Source of the DNA: Komagataeibacter sp. FNDCF1
GTDB taxonomy: Bacteria > Pseudomonadota > Alphaproteobacteria > Acetobacterales > Acetobacteraceae
Direction: 5' to 3'
Length of the DNA stretch: 64,000 nt
NCBI RefSeq assembly: GCF_021295335.1
Contig: NZ_JAIWOT010000001.1
Span: 2,141,001-2,205,000, forward strand
Shown: one piece after another, positions 20,046 to 32,560 of the stretch
Layout of the letters: every line of letters begins with the position of its first letter
Position numbering within the stretch: the first letter of the stretch is position 1
The notes under the pieces: generated by a model
What the model saw: only the letters and a program-made list of their open reading frames with translations
Told to the model about the DNA's origin: nothing
Databases searched by the model: none
Made by a program: the position numbers and the translations under genes

Positions 20046-20053
20046 AAGCCGTA

Positions 20054-20087
20054 AAAACAGAAAAGCGCCCGGACAGGGCGCTTTCTG
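20054..20087 (-). terminator. Terminator of the atpHAGDC operon
   Basis: Stem GCGCCC/GGGCGC extended by AAA/TTT pairs; read on the minus strand it is followed by TTTTCTGTTTTT. It lies about 50 bp beyond the atpC stop. Confidence 0.8.
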
Positions 20088-20138
20088 CTGGACGGATGCC
20101 TGCTGCCCCATTCCCGTACGGGCATGAGGCAGGACACT

Positions 20139-20564
20139 TCAGATCGTCGAAATCGGCACGGCAGACTGCGCTGCCTCGATTTCGGCACGGGCCGACTGGA
20201 TCTTGCCCATGAGGATATCAAGTGCCGGGACATTCATCTTGTCCGCGGCCTCATAGGATTTTTCCAGACCTTCCAGCCGGGCTTCCGCATCATCAACGGA
20301 CAGATCCTCAACCCGCAGGGCCCGATCGGCCAGGATGGTGCAGTGGCTGGGCGCCATGTCGGCAAAGCCGCCCGCCACGAAGAAACGGCTGGTCACCGCC
20401 GCCCCTTCATAAACATCCACCACACCACCGCGCAGCATCAGCATCAGCGGCGCATGGTCCGGCATTGCCGCGATATCACCTTCCGACCCCGGCATGACGA
20501 CCATATCGGCGTCATGCGCGAACATGACCTTCTCCGGACTGACAATCTTGACCTTAATGGACAT
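20139..20564 (-). CDS. atpC: ATP synthase F1 subunit epsilon
   Basis: 141 residues. N-terminal beta-sandwich (SIKVKIVSPEKVMF...MVVMPGSEGDIAAMPDHAPLM) and the C-terminal helical hairpin (VDDAEARLEGLEKSY...ARAEIEAAQSA) of the epsilon subunit, which couples rotation and inhibits ATPase. Last gene of the operon, 32 bp after atpD, followed by a terminator. Confidence 0.96.
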   Translation of the reverse strand: MSIKVKIVSPEKVMFAHDADMVVMPGSEGDIAAMPDHAPLMLMLRGGVVDVYEGAAVTSRFFVAGGFADMAPSHCTILADRALRVEDLSVDDAEARLEGLEKSYEAADKMNVPALDILMGKIQSARAEIEAAQSAVPISTI

Positions 20565-20596
20565 GGTCTACCTTCCTTGCGTCAGTGGGTCGGGGT

Positions 20597-22986
<2,390 letters not shown>

Positions 22987-23002
22987 GGTTGCCCGATCTT
23001 CC

Positions 23003-24540
<1,538 letters not shown>

Positions 24541-24541
<1 letters not shown>

Positions 24542-25122
24542 CACGCGGCTCCCTTCATGGCATGGTGCAGGCGGGTAAGGCGGGATCTGAGGCTGGTATC
24601 ATACAGGCGGGCGCCAATGCGCACGACCAGACCGCCCAGCAGGGCCGCGTCAACACGCTCCTGGATATTGACTTTGGAATAGCCGGCCTCGGTAAGGCGG
24701 CTGCGAAGCTGGACACGCTGCAGGTCGGTCAGGGGATGGGCGGATACGACATCCGCCACGACTTCCCCGCGCCTTGCCGCAGCGATAGCCGCCAGCGCGG
24801 CAAGAATTTCACGCAGGCGCGGAAGACGGCGGTTATCCGCCACCACACCAGCAAAATCACGCATGAGGGGGCTGAACCCTTCTGCATCCAGCACGGCTGC
24901 GACACCGCGACGGCTGTCACGGATATCGAGTGTCCGGTCCGTCAGGACGGTGCGCAGGTCGGCACTGCCGTCAATCATCGCGGCAAGGCGCGATGCTTCT
25001 TCCAGAACTGGGTCAAGCTGCTGGCGTTCAGCCGCAAGCTCGTAGAGCGCCGTCGCATAACGACCGGGAAGGCCATTGGCAATGGAGGCGATCGGTATTG
25101 AGGTCGTTCCACCCGAATCCAC
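24541..25122 (-). CDS. atpH: ATP synthase F1 subunit delta
   Basis: 193 residues from GTG 25122 ([30 protein letters not shown]), preceded by GGAAAAG. A longer frame to 25269 adds Cys/Arg-rich sequence unlike the family and is rejected; TTG 25137 is another option. Conserved [11 protein letters not shown] at the N terminus and [22 protein letters not shown]...[12 protein letters not shown] at the C terminus identify the peripheral-stalk subunit. First gene of atpHAGDC; the F0 genes lie elsewhere, as usual in alphaproteobacteria. Confidence 0.92.
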
Positions 25123-25442
25123 TGTCCGCTTTTCCAATCCAGAATCTTGGTTCAAACACAAGCCGCCTGCCCGGAAACGCCTGGGTCCCGTGCGCTGCTG
25201 GCGCGGCTCTAGCACGCAGCGCAGGCGCACGCAACAGACCAGACTGCCCGCGCCACCATCCGGCGCCACCGGGCCACCGGCACTTTCCCGTGCATGCGCA
25301 CGCCCCGCTACGGGTTGGCGGGATCATACATGCCCACCACTGTTTCGGAAACAGCAAAGCGGCGATTTTACAGCACGCCCGCGCAACGGACTGAACGGTT
25401 TGGATGGAAATAGATATGCGCATAACGCATATCTGGAAAGCG
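25123..25442. other. atp operon upstream region
   Basis: 320 bp between the MFS gene stop and atpH. Just after the MFS stop is a perfect inverted repeat AGATATGCG-N5-CGCATATCT (25412-25434) without a T tract, so it could be an operator or a weak terminator. The atp promoter must lie here, but no convincing -35/-10 pair was found. Confidence 0.4.
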
Positions 25443-26873
25443 TCACCTTGAATCCAGCAGTACCGCCACGTCCCGCGCGGTTTTGCGGGCATGGATTCCG
25501 GTCGAAACCAGTCCGAGCACCGCAATCACAATGGCGGCGACAGCCATGCACCACCACACCACATGCGTGGCCTGCGGAAAGTCCCGCCACTGCACCCCGC
25601 CCGCATGCACGCTGCCCGCACTCAGCGCACCACCCAGCGCAATACCCAGCAGCGCGCCCACCTGCCTGCTGGTGGAGGCAATGGCCGCGGCCACCCCCGC
25701 CTGCGCACGCGGCATGCCGGAAATGGCGGAATTGGTAATGGGTGCGTTGCACATGCCAAACCCGCACCCGCACAGCGCGTAGGAAACCAGCAGCAGCGCA
25801 AAGGGCGTCGTCTCGCCCAGCCCGGTCAGCAGCAGCGCGCCCAGCCCGAATCCGCCAGCCGCGAGCAGAAGCGGCAGCCGCGCGCCGTACCGCCCCGTGA
25901 TCCGGCCGGAAAGCGGGGCGCACAGCATGCTGCCAAAGGCGAAGGGCAGCGTGCACAATCCCGCCTGCAGCGCGGGCAGGCCCCGCACGTCCTGCAGGTA
26001 AAGCGTGTTGAGAAACAGGAACGCGCTGAAAATGGCGAAGGCCAGCACCGCAATCATGATCGCGCCCGAAAAGGGCCATGCCCGGAAGAACCGCAGGTCG
26101 ATCAGCGGGGTGGTCGTGCGCTGCTCCACCAGGACAAACCCCGCGACGGACAGCAGCCCGAAACCCAGGAAGCCTGAAATGGTGGGGGATGCCCAGCCGT
26201 AATTATGCGCCTCGATCAGGCCCGATGTCATCATGACCAGCGCCACGATGGCCAGAAGCTGACCCGGCGCGTCAATCCCGCGCCGTGTCCCGCCATGGGA
26301 TTCGGGCACGAAACGCACCGTCAGTCCGGCCGCCACCAGCCCGATGGGCACATTGACCCAGAATACCGCCTGCCAGCCCGCCCAGTGCACCAGCACGCCC
26401 CCCACGACCGGCCCCAGCGCCAGCGCCACGCCGGAGGTGGCGCCCCATATGCCGATGGCCTGCGCCCGGGCCCGCGGCTCGACATATACGCTGCTCAGGA
26501 TCGACAGTGCCACGGGATTGAGCATGGACCCGCCTATGCCCTGCACGGCGCGGGCGAACACCAGCATCTCCACGCTGCGCGCTAGCCCGCACATGGCCGA
26601 CCCACAGCAGAACAGGCCGATGCCCAGCAGGAACATGCGCCGCCGCCCGAACCGGTCGGCCAGCGAGCCGACAAGCAGCATGAGGCTGGCCACCATGAGG
26701 GTATAGGCATCCACCACCCATTGCAGGGTGGAAAAACTGCCATGCATGTCTGCACGGATGGAGGGAAGTACGACGTTGACCACCGTCACGTCCATCACAA
26801 CCAGCAGCAGGCTGAGGCAGCACGTACCCAGCACGATGCGCGGATGGATGGTTGCGGAAGCATTCATGGCCAT
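25443..26873 (-). CDS. MFS drug-exporter-like transporter, DHA2 (EmrB/QacA) type
   Basis: 476 residues with about 14 hydrophobic segments. Motif A is clear (GSLADRFGRRRMF, about 68-80), motif B in FARAVQGIGGSML, and motif C-like GVALALGPVVGGVLVHWAGW, which together indicate an antiporter of the DHA2 group in the inner membrane. Substrate unknown. No adaptor (EmrA) or regulator gene is adjacent; it sits between atpH and tRNA-Gly. Confidence 0.88.
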   Translation of the reverse strand: MAMNASATIHPRIVLGTCCLSLLLVVMDVTVVNVVLPSIRADMHGSFSTLQWVVDAYTLMVASLMLLVGSLADRFGRRRMFLLGIGLFCCGSAMCGLARSVEMLVFARAVQGIGGSMLNPVALSILSSVYVEPRARAQAIGIWGATSGVALALGPVVGGVLVHWAGWQAVFWVNVPIGLVAAGLTVRFVPESHGGTRRGIDAPGQLLAIVALVMMTSGLIEAHNYGWASPTISGFLGFGLLSVAGFVLVEQRTTTPLIDLRFFRAWPFSGAIMIAVLAFAIFSAFLFLNTLYLQDVRGLPALQAGLCTLPFAFGSMLCAPLSGRITGRYGARLPLLLAAGGFGLGALLLTGLGETTPFALLLVSYALCGCGFGMCNAPITNSAISGMPRAQAGVAAAIASTSRQVGALLGIALGGALSAGSVHAGGVQWRDFPQATHVVWWCMAVAAIVIAVLGLVSTGIHARKTARDVAVLLDSR

Positions 26874-26976
26874 GGACGGTCACCCCTACCCTTGCAGCAC
26901 GGCCCCTTGATCCGGGACCCGTGGCGGTTCCAGCAGCGAATGGCCGGAACAGATGCTTGATTTTTCAGGGGCTGTA

Positions 26977-27050
26977 TGGAGCGGGCGAAGGGAATCGAAC
27001 CCTCCTCAGAAGCTTGGAAGGCTACTGCATTACCACTATGCTACGCCCGC
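26977..27050 (-). tRNA. tRNA-Gly(TCC)
   Basis: 74 nt including encoded CCA. Acceptor GCGGGCG/CGCCCGC, D arm GCATAGTGGTAATGC, anticodon loop CTTCCAA (TCC) and T loop TTCGATT. The anticodon stem has one T-T mismatch. Confidence 0.95.
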
Positions 27051-27276
27051 CCATAAGGTAGCCCGAGCTATACCTTTTCCGCCCCGCATCTTGCAAGCCC
27101 ATAAACCGGAAGCACCCGCAAAGGGATAAAACTTTTGGTTTTTATGCCCTGCCCCCTTGACTTTCGACGCCAGTCATACTTTTTTCCGCTTCCTGTGCCG
27201 GGTTCGCATGAATGACCCGAAGCGGCGCGGCCTTACCGCCATGCCACATGTTTCGGGCCTTAGCAGGCGGCTTTGC

Positions 27277-27353
27277 AGGGGTGTAGCTCAATTGGCTAGA
27301 GCGCCGGTCTCCAAAACCGGAGGTTGCGGGTTCGAGACCCTCCACCCCTGCCA
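27277..27353 (+). tRNA. tRNA-Trp(CCA)
   Basis: 77 nt with encoded CCA. Acceptor AGGGGTG/CACCCCT, anticodon stem CCGGT/ACCGG with loop CTCCAAA, T loop TTCGAGA. It precedes secE-nusG, the usual bacterial order. Confidence 0.97.
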
Positions 27354-27488
27354 TTCTACCGGTCGGGCATTACCCTTCCGGCCTGGCACCCGATGGGTCG
27401 GGCCACAATGGTCCGCACCGGTTCTTAGGCCCCGCACTGGCTGGAGCAGTCCGGTTGGTGCGCCGTGGCGTTGCAGGAAGGGTATTTC

Positions 27489-27683
27489 GTGTCGGTCAGT
27501 CCCGCGAAATTTGTTGAAGACGTACGTGCCGAGGCAAGGAAAGTCACCTGGCCCACGCGACGCGCCACCCTGATGACAACGGGTGCGGTGCTGGCCATGG
27601 CCGGTCTCGCATCGGTTTTCTTTTTCCTCGTCGACGAGGTGATCGGCCTTGCCGTACGGAAACTCTTCGGACTGGGAGGCTGA
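27489..27683 (+). CDS. secE: Preprotein translocase subunit SecE
   Basis: 64 residues from GTG 27489, with AGGAAGGG 6 nt upstream; the longer frame from 27465 reads through that binding site. The conserved cytoplasmic amphipathic segment KFVEDVRAEARKVTWPTRRATL precedes one membrane helix, as in minimal SecE. It clamps SecY in the translocon. It lies between tRNA-Trp and nusG (8 bp gap). Confidence 0.95.
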   Translation: MSVSPAKFVEDVRAEARKVTWPTRRATLMTTGAVLAMAGLASVFFFLVDEVIGLAVRKLFGLGG

Positions 27684-27691
27684 GTTCAGCC

Positions 27692-28222
27692 ATGGCCAAG
27701 CGGTGGTATGTGATCCACGTCTATTCGGGCTTCGAGAAGAAGATAGCCCAGCACATCACGGAACAGGCCGCCCAGAAGGGTCTGGCCGACCATTTCGGTG
27801 AAATCCTTGTTCCATCGGAAGAAGTGACGGAAGTGCGCCGGGGCCAGAAGGTCAATTCCGAGCGCAAGTTCTTCCCCGGTTACGTGCTGGTCAACATGGA
27901 ACTGACCGACGAGGCCTGGCACCTGGTCAAGGACACCCCCAAGGTCACCGGCTTCCTGGGCAGCAAGACGCGCCCCTCGCCCATCCCCAAGGTCGAGGCC
28001 GAGCGGATCATGAAGCAGGCGCAGGAAGGCGTGGAACGCGTCCGTCCGTCCGTCACCTTCGAGATCGGCGAGCAGATCCGTGTGGCGGATGGCCCCTTTA
28101 CCTCCTTCAACGGCACGATCGAGGAAGTGGACGAAGAACGGGGCCGCCTGAAGGTCAGCGTTTCCATCTTCGGCCGCTCCACCCCGGTGGATCTGGAATA
28201 CAATCAGGTGGAGAAGGTCTGA
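27692..28222 (+). CDS. nusG: Transcription termination/antitermination factor NusG
   Basis: 176 residues. NGN domain (KRWYVIHVYSGFEKKIAQHI...FFPGYVLVNM) binding RNA polymerase, then the KOW domain (IRVADGPFTSFNGTIEEVDEERGRLKVSVSIFGR) that contacts Rho or ribosomal protein S10. Full length for the family. Followed by a terminator 20 bp after the stop. Confidence 0.98.
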   Translation: MAKRWYVIHVYSGFEKKIAQHITEQAAQKGLADHFGEILVPSEEVTEVRRGQKVNSERKFFPGYVLVNMELTDEAWHLVKDTPKVTGFLGSKTRPSPIPKVEAERIMKQAQEGVERVRPSVTFEIGEQIRVADGPFTSFNGTIEEVDEERGRLKVSVSIFGRSTPVDLEYNQVEKV

Positions 28223-28241
28223 GCCTTCCCCTCCCTGAAAG

Positions 28242-28268
28242 AAGGCGCCTCCGGGCGCCTTTTTTATT
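28242..28268 (+). terminator. Terminator after secE-nusG
   Basis: AAGGCGCC-TCCG-GGCGCCTT followed by TTTTATT. Confidence 0.92.
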
Positions 28269-28334
28269 GTCCGGCCATTTTTTCCGCTGCCGGCATGCGC
28301 CCGAATGGCGCACAACACGTAATCGATAAAAATA

Positions 28335-28429
28335 ATGAACGTTTTTGGGGTGCCACCTTGTTTCAGAAAGGCGGCAGTCTTCGAAGCTTTTTGAAAAAAG
28401 CTTCGCCAGAAACTTCTTTATGATTTCAG
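28335..28429. repeat. Dispersed intergenic repeat, copy B
   Basis: Ungapped 95-bp match (75 identities) to 19951-20045. The second hairpin here is a perfect palindrome, GAAGCTTTTTGAAAAAAGCTTC apart from the single central base. It ends 5 bp before the pqiC stop, again between convergent genes (nusG and pqiC). Confidence 0.75.
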
Positions 28430-28434
28430 GTGTT

Positions 28435-29076
28435 TTACCGGCGGACCGGCGCGGGCGGCAGCGCCTGCAGCCTTTCCGCCGCCATGTCCGCCACCTGCCC
28501 TGTCAACTGGCTCAATGCCGCGACCATGGCGCGCGTGCCGCTATCGGTGGGGGTGGCGCTGAGCGCAAGCGGTACGGATAGCGCATGCTCGACATCCCCC
28601 GCCCTGTGCACCGACAGGCTGCCGCCCAGATGCACGACCCCACTGGCATCACGGGCGAAGCGGGTAATCTCCACCTCCACAAAACCCTGTGCCGGCACGG
28701 TTGTCGCATCGTTCTGGGCAAAGACGCTGCGGCCGGGCAGGCGCTGCTGCAGGTCGGTGGCCAGCACGTGGCCCAGCATGGGGGCCAGTGGTTCACTCCA
28801 TGCCGCACCCGCCAGCGGGGTCAGGCTGTAGTCATCCTGCGTGCCGACAATGTTCTGCCGGTCCAGCGAAGGCGGCACGCCGGGCGTGCGGACCTCGATC
28901 ACCGTGGGCACCTGCGTGCCGATGACCGTCTGCTGCGTGCTGGCGATGGGGGCCAGGGAATACAGCGTCGGGTCGGATGAACCGCAGCCTGCCAGCGCGA
29001 GCAGCCCTGCCGCCGCTGCACATGCGGCCATCCGTGACGGTCTGGAAGGTGTGAAAGGCCGGAAGGGGCGTTGCAT
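28435..29076 (-). CDS. pqiC: PqiC-like outer-membrane lipoprotein (ABC-type transport auxiliary)
   Basis: 213 residues with a type II signal peptide (lipobox LALAG|C31). The remainder matches the ABC_trans_aux/PqiC pattern (LYSLAP..., DRQNIVG, W.EPLAPML...L...LPG). In the known system PqiC is an outer-membrane-anchored ring that contacts the PqiB needle. It is the third gene of pqiABC, 3 bp after pqiB. Confidence 0.85.
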   Translation of the reverse strand: MQRPFRPFTPSRPSRMAACAAAAGLLALAGCGSSDPTLYSLAPIASTQQTVIGTQVPTVIEVRTPGVPPSLDRQNIVGTQDDYSLTPLAGAAWSEPLAPMLGHVLATDLQQRLPGRSVFAQNDATTVPAQGFVEVEITRFARDASGVVHLGGSLSVHRAGDVEHALSVPLALSATPTDSGTRAMVAALSQLTGQVADMAAERLQALPPAPVRR

Positions 29077-29079
29077 GTC

Positions 29080-30744
29080 TTATCGTCCCGTAATCAGTGC
29101 GGAGGGATGGTGGGTCAGGAAATCCGACAGGAAGCGTAGCGAACGCGCGGCATCATTCAGCTGCTGCATCATCTGCTGCAGGTTGCGCTGAAAGTCCGTA
29201 TCCCCGCCATAGCTGGACAGCACGGAGTTGGCATTCTTGAGTGTTTTGTCCATGCCATTGAGCAGTTGCGGCATTTCGGAGCGCGCGTCATGCGATATGA
29301 CCTGCAGGTTCTGCAGCGAACTGCGCAGCGCGGTCAGCGCCTGCTTGGTATCGGGGCTGTTGATCCGGGCATCGGCATGGGCCAGAAGGCTGTTCAGGTT
29401 CTCGCCCATCTGGGTCAGCGGCATCGCGGCGATCTTGTCGCTTACGACAGACAGCGAATCCATGATCCCGGCCATGCCACCCGCCTGCCCCGGCAGGACC
29501 ATGGCATCGCCTTCCATTTCCACCTGCGCCGGCCTGGCGTTCTTGACGAAGGTCAGCCCGATCTCGGATTCGCCGGTTAGCATGCTGGTGCTCTGCACCG
29601 AAGCCCGCAGCCCGTCCGCCACCTGCGTGCGCAGCAGTCCGGCCAGTGCCTCGGGCGAGACCTGCTGGTTGTCCAGCACACGCTCGGGCTGGAGTTCCAT
29701 CGCCACGCGCACATGCGCCCTGCCCGAAGCCGGGTCCACCTGCAGGCGTACATCATCGATCATGCCGACCTGGATGCCGAACATGGTCAGCCTGCCGCCC
29801 TTGGTCAGGCCGGAGACGGAACTGGTGATGTAGGTGACAAGCGGGATCCGCTCACGGTAGCCCGCGCTGTTGGCTTCCTCCGCGCTGTCATAAAGCTGGA
29901 AGGTGGTCTCCGGCCCGGCGGTGGCGGGCAGGGTATTCTTCTCGTTGCGCGCATCGGGCGGGTCGAACGCCACGCCCCCGGACAGCAGTGCCTGCAGGGA
30001 CTGCAGCTTGACCTTCAGCCCGCCCGCGCCAAGTCCCACCTGCACGCCCGACACGTTCCAGAAACGCGTCGTGGTGCGCAGGTAGTGATCGTACGGTGCC
30101 TGCACGAAGATCTGCACCCTGATCGGCCCGCGCCCTTCGGGGGGCATGGTGTAGCCCAGCACTTCGCCCACCACCACGTCACGGAAGAAGATCGGCGCCC
30201 CCTGCCCCAGTGAGCCGAGGGACTGGGTGATGAGCGTATAGGTATGCCCCGGCTGGTCGGAACGCACGCCCGGCGGGGATTCAAGCCCCTTGAAGCGGGT
30301 GGTGTAGTGGCCGCCGGGTTCACCCGCATCCATGGCGATATACGCACCCGACATGACGGTTTCCAGCCCGGTCACACTCGCGCCATTGATGCGCGGGCGC
30401 ACGACCCAGAAGCGGGCATGGTCCGTCAGCATCCGGCCGGCCGCCGAGGTCATGCGCACGCGGACTTCCACATGGTGGAAATCATCGCTCAGCCGGATGG
30501 AATCGACCGTGCCGAGCGAGACGGCCTTGTTCTTGACCTCAGTCTGCCCACTGGTCAGGCCATCGGCGGTATCGAAGGTGATGACGATCAGCGGCCCACG
30601 GCCGGTTATTCCTTTCCAGCCCAGGTAGCCCGCAATCAGCAGGGCCACGATCGGCACAAGCCAGACCACCGAAAAACGGTATTTCCGCGCACGGGCCTGT
30701 GGCACCGCACCGTGCGGATCATTGGATGGAAAATCGTCATTCAC
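29080..30744 (-). CDS. pqiB: PqiB intermembrane transport protein (MlaD/MCE repeats)
   Basis: 554 residues. One N-terminal membrane helix (about 25-45) is followed by three MlaD/MCE domains (about 47-140, 160-250, 285-400) and a C-terminal helical region that would extend the tube across the periplasm. Each MCE repeat starts with the LTKGGRL/LTSGQTEVKNK-type beta strand. Start is GTG 30744, overlapping the pqiA stop as GTGA. The system moves lipids between membranes. Confidence 0.9.
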   Translation of the reverse strand: MNDDFPSNDPHGAVPQARARKYRFSVVWLVPIVALLIAGYLGWKGITGRGPLIVITFDTADGLTSGQTEVKNKAVSLGTVDSIRLSDDFHHVEVRVRMTSAAGRMLTDHARFWVVRPRINGASVTGLETVMSGAYIAMDAGEPGGHYTTRFKGLESPPGVRSDQPGHTYTLITQSLGSLGQGAPIFFRDVVVGEVLGYTMPPEGRGPIRVQIFVQAPYDHYLRTTTRFWNVSGVQVGLGAGGLKVKLQSLQALLSGGVAFDPPDARNEKNTLPATAGPETTFQLYDSAEEANSAGYRERIPLVTYITSSVSGLTKGGRLTMFGIQVGMIDDVRLQVDPASGRAHVRVAMELQPERVLDNQQVSPEALAGLLRTQVADGLRASVQSTSMLTGESEIGLTFVKNARPAQVEMEGDAMVLPGQAGGMAGIMDSLSVVSDKIAAMPLTQMGENLNSLLAHADARINSPDTKQALTALRSSLQNLQVISHDARSEMPQLLNGMDKTLKNANSVLSSYGGDTDFQRNLQQMMQQLNDAARSLRFLSDFLTHHPSALITGR

Positions 30745-32219
30745 GCCTGATCTGGCTCCATGCGGGCTGGCGCAATACCAGCCGGGGGAAGGGAAGAAGT
30801 CGCATCACGCCCGGCGCGCGCGCGCAGCACGGCGGGCGGCAGGCCATCGGTTACCGGGCCATTGCGCCCCGCCGCATCCCACATGATGCGCGGGTCAAAG
30901 CTCCATGCCGCCAGCAGGGTCAGCACAACCACGGCGGCAAACGCCACCATGCCCGCATTGGCGGTGACACTGGCCATGGCGTTGAAGCGCACGACCGCCA
31001 CAAGGATTGAAATCATGAACACGTCGATCATCGACCACCGGCCCACCATGTCCACCAGCCTGAACAGCCGCGTGCGGGCTACCAGATGGCCACGCGCGCC
31101 GCGCCAGGTCTGGCCGATCATCCACCCCAGGCTGAGGATCTTGAGCATGGGCACGGTAATGGAGGCGAAGAACACCAGCAGCGAGAGTGGGATCATGCCG
31201 TCCTGCCACAGTTCAATCGCGCCTTCGATAATGGTGTGACCGCCACCGCCGCCCATGCGCAGGAAGGTCATGACCGGATAGAGATTGGCGGGAATGTAGA
31301 ACACGATGGCCGCGATCAGGAAGGCGGTGGTGCGGGTAAGCGACTGCGGCAGGCGGCGCCACACCCTGTGCTCGCAGCGCGGGCAGATGCCGACGCAGTG
31401 CATGTTGGAGACCGGCCGCGCCAGTTCCCCCACCAGCCCGCAGGACGTACAGGCCACCAGATGGTCCACCGGCGGCAGCCCGGTCTCGTCAACATGGGCG
31501 TAATCCACCACTACCGTCTGGCCGTTTTCGGTGCGGGTGACCCGGTCGATCCGGCGGTGGCGCCAGATCATTTCGGTATCCAGTGTCGAATCGGTGGCCG
31601 CCATGGTCAGCATCAGCGCGCCGATCAGGTAGACGGCAGGCCCCACATCCACATGCGCCATGTCGGTCAGCTTGGTGTAGGCCACGAATATGCCAAGGAT
31701 ATAGACCTCGACCATCGACCACGGCCGCAGCTTGTCGTACCACACCAGCACGCGCGGCGCCCAGTCGGGCAGGCGTGCGCAGGAAGCCGCGTACAGGATG
31801 GCGAACATGAACCCGATCGCCACCGCGGGCGCCAGCACCGTGACCGCGCCGACCAGGATGCCCGCCTCCCCCCAGCCTTCATGCATGAGTTCCATCGGTC
31901 CGGTCAGCAGGTCCACCGTGCGCTGCCGGCCATAGACATCCAGCGTCATGAGGGATGAGGCAAGGGCGGCAAGATAGAACGCGGCGGAACTTATGCAGAA
32001 GGCCAGCGGTGTCGCCAGCGGGGCGGTGCGCCGCCTGCGTGCCAGCTTCTGCCCGCAACGCGTGCAGGTGGCCTGCTGCCCTGCCTCCAGTTCCGGCACG
32101 CGCTGGTAGAGCCCGCAGCCGGGACATTCCGACAGGCCGCCAATGATGCGCACATGCGGGACGTGGCCCAGCCCCGCGTCATCGCAGCGCAGCCGGTTGG
32201 TGGGGGGTGACATGCTCAT
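30741..32219 (-). CDS. pqiA: PqiA-like inner-membrane protein
   Basis: 492 residues in two similar halves, each with a zinc-ribbon-like pair of CxxC motifs (CPGCG...CTRCG near the start, CTSCG...CPRCE in the middle) followed by about four membrane helices, the normal PqiA architecture. It is the inner-membrane partner of the PqiB tube. First gene of pqiABC and coupled to pqiB. Confidence 0.92.
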   Translation of the reverse strand: MSMSPPTNRLRCDDAGLGHVPHVRIIGGLSECPGCGLYQRVPELEAGQQATCTRCGQKLARRRRTAPLATPLAFCISSAAFYLAALASSLMTLDVYGRQRTVDLLTGPMELMHEGWGEAGILVGAVTVLAPAVAIGFMFAILYAASCARLPDWAPRVLVWYDKLRPWSMVEVYILGIFVAYTKLTDMAHVDVGPAVYLIGALMLTMAATDSTLDTEMIWRHRRIDRVTRTENGQTVVVDYAHVDETGLPPVDHLVACTSCGLVGELARPVSNMHCVGICPRCEHRVWRRLPQSLTRTTAFLIAAIVFYIPANLYPVMTFLRMGGGGGHTIIEGAIELWQDGMIPLSLLVFFASITVPMLKILSLGWMIGQTWRGARGHLVARTRLFRLVDMVGRWSMIDVFMISILVAVVRFNAMASVTANAGMVAFAAVVVLTLLAAWSFDPRIMWDAAGRNGPVTDGLPPAVLRARAGRDATSSLPPAGIAPARMEPDQA

Positions 32220-32314
32220 ACCGCGCCCAGCATATAGACCAAATTAAAATGGGGAATGCCGCATTTGAGATATTGCATCATGCCAGCCCATCGTTTATCA
32301 GACCCCACAGGTTT

Positions 32315-32389
32315 GCCGACATAGCTCAGGGGTAGAGCAACTGATTCGTAATCAGTAGGCCCTCGGTTCAATTCCGAGTGTCGGCACCA
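32315..32389 (+). tRNA. tRNA-Thr(CGT)
   Basis: 75 nt with CCA. Acceptor GCCGACA/TGTCGGC, D arm AGCTCAGGGGTAGAGC, anticodon loop TTCGTAA, T loop TTCAATT. Confidence 0.96.
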
Positions 32390-32560
32390 CCTCAACTTCT
32401 TGAAATTCCGTTGTTTTCTGCTCCTGCCTGTCATGGCAGGGATGGACAGGCATGCCCGTAATGTATCGCGTGGGACAACAGTGGGATAACATGATCCCCG
32501 CATGTGACATTATGTTACCCCTGCCCCGGCAGCCGGCGGGCAGCCACATGGCCTTGCCCG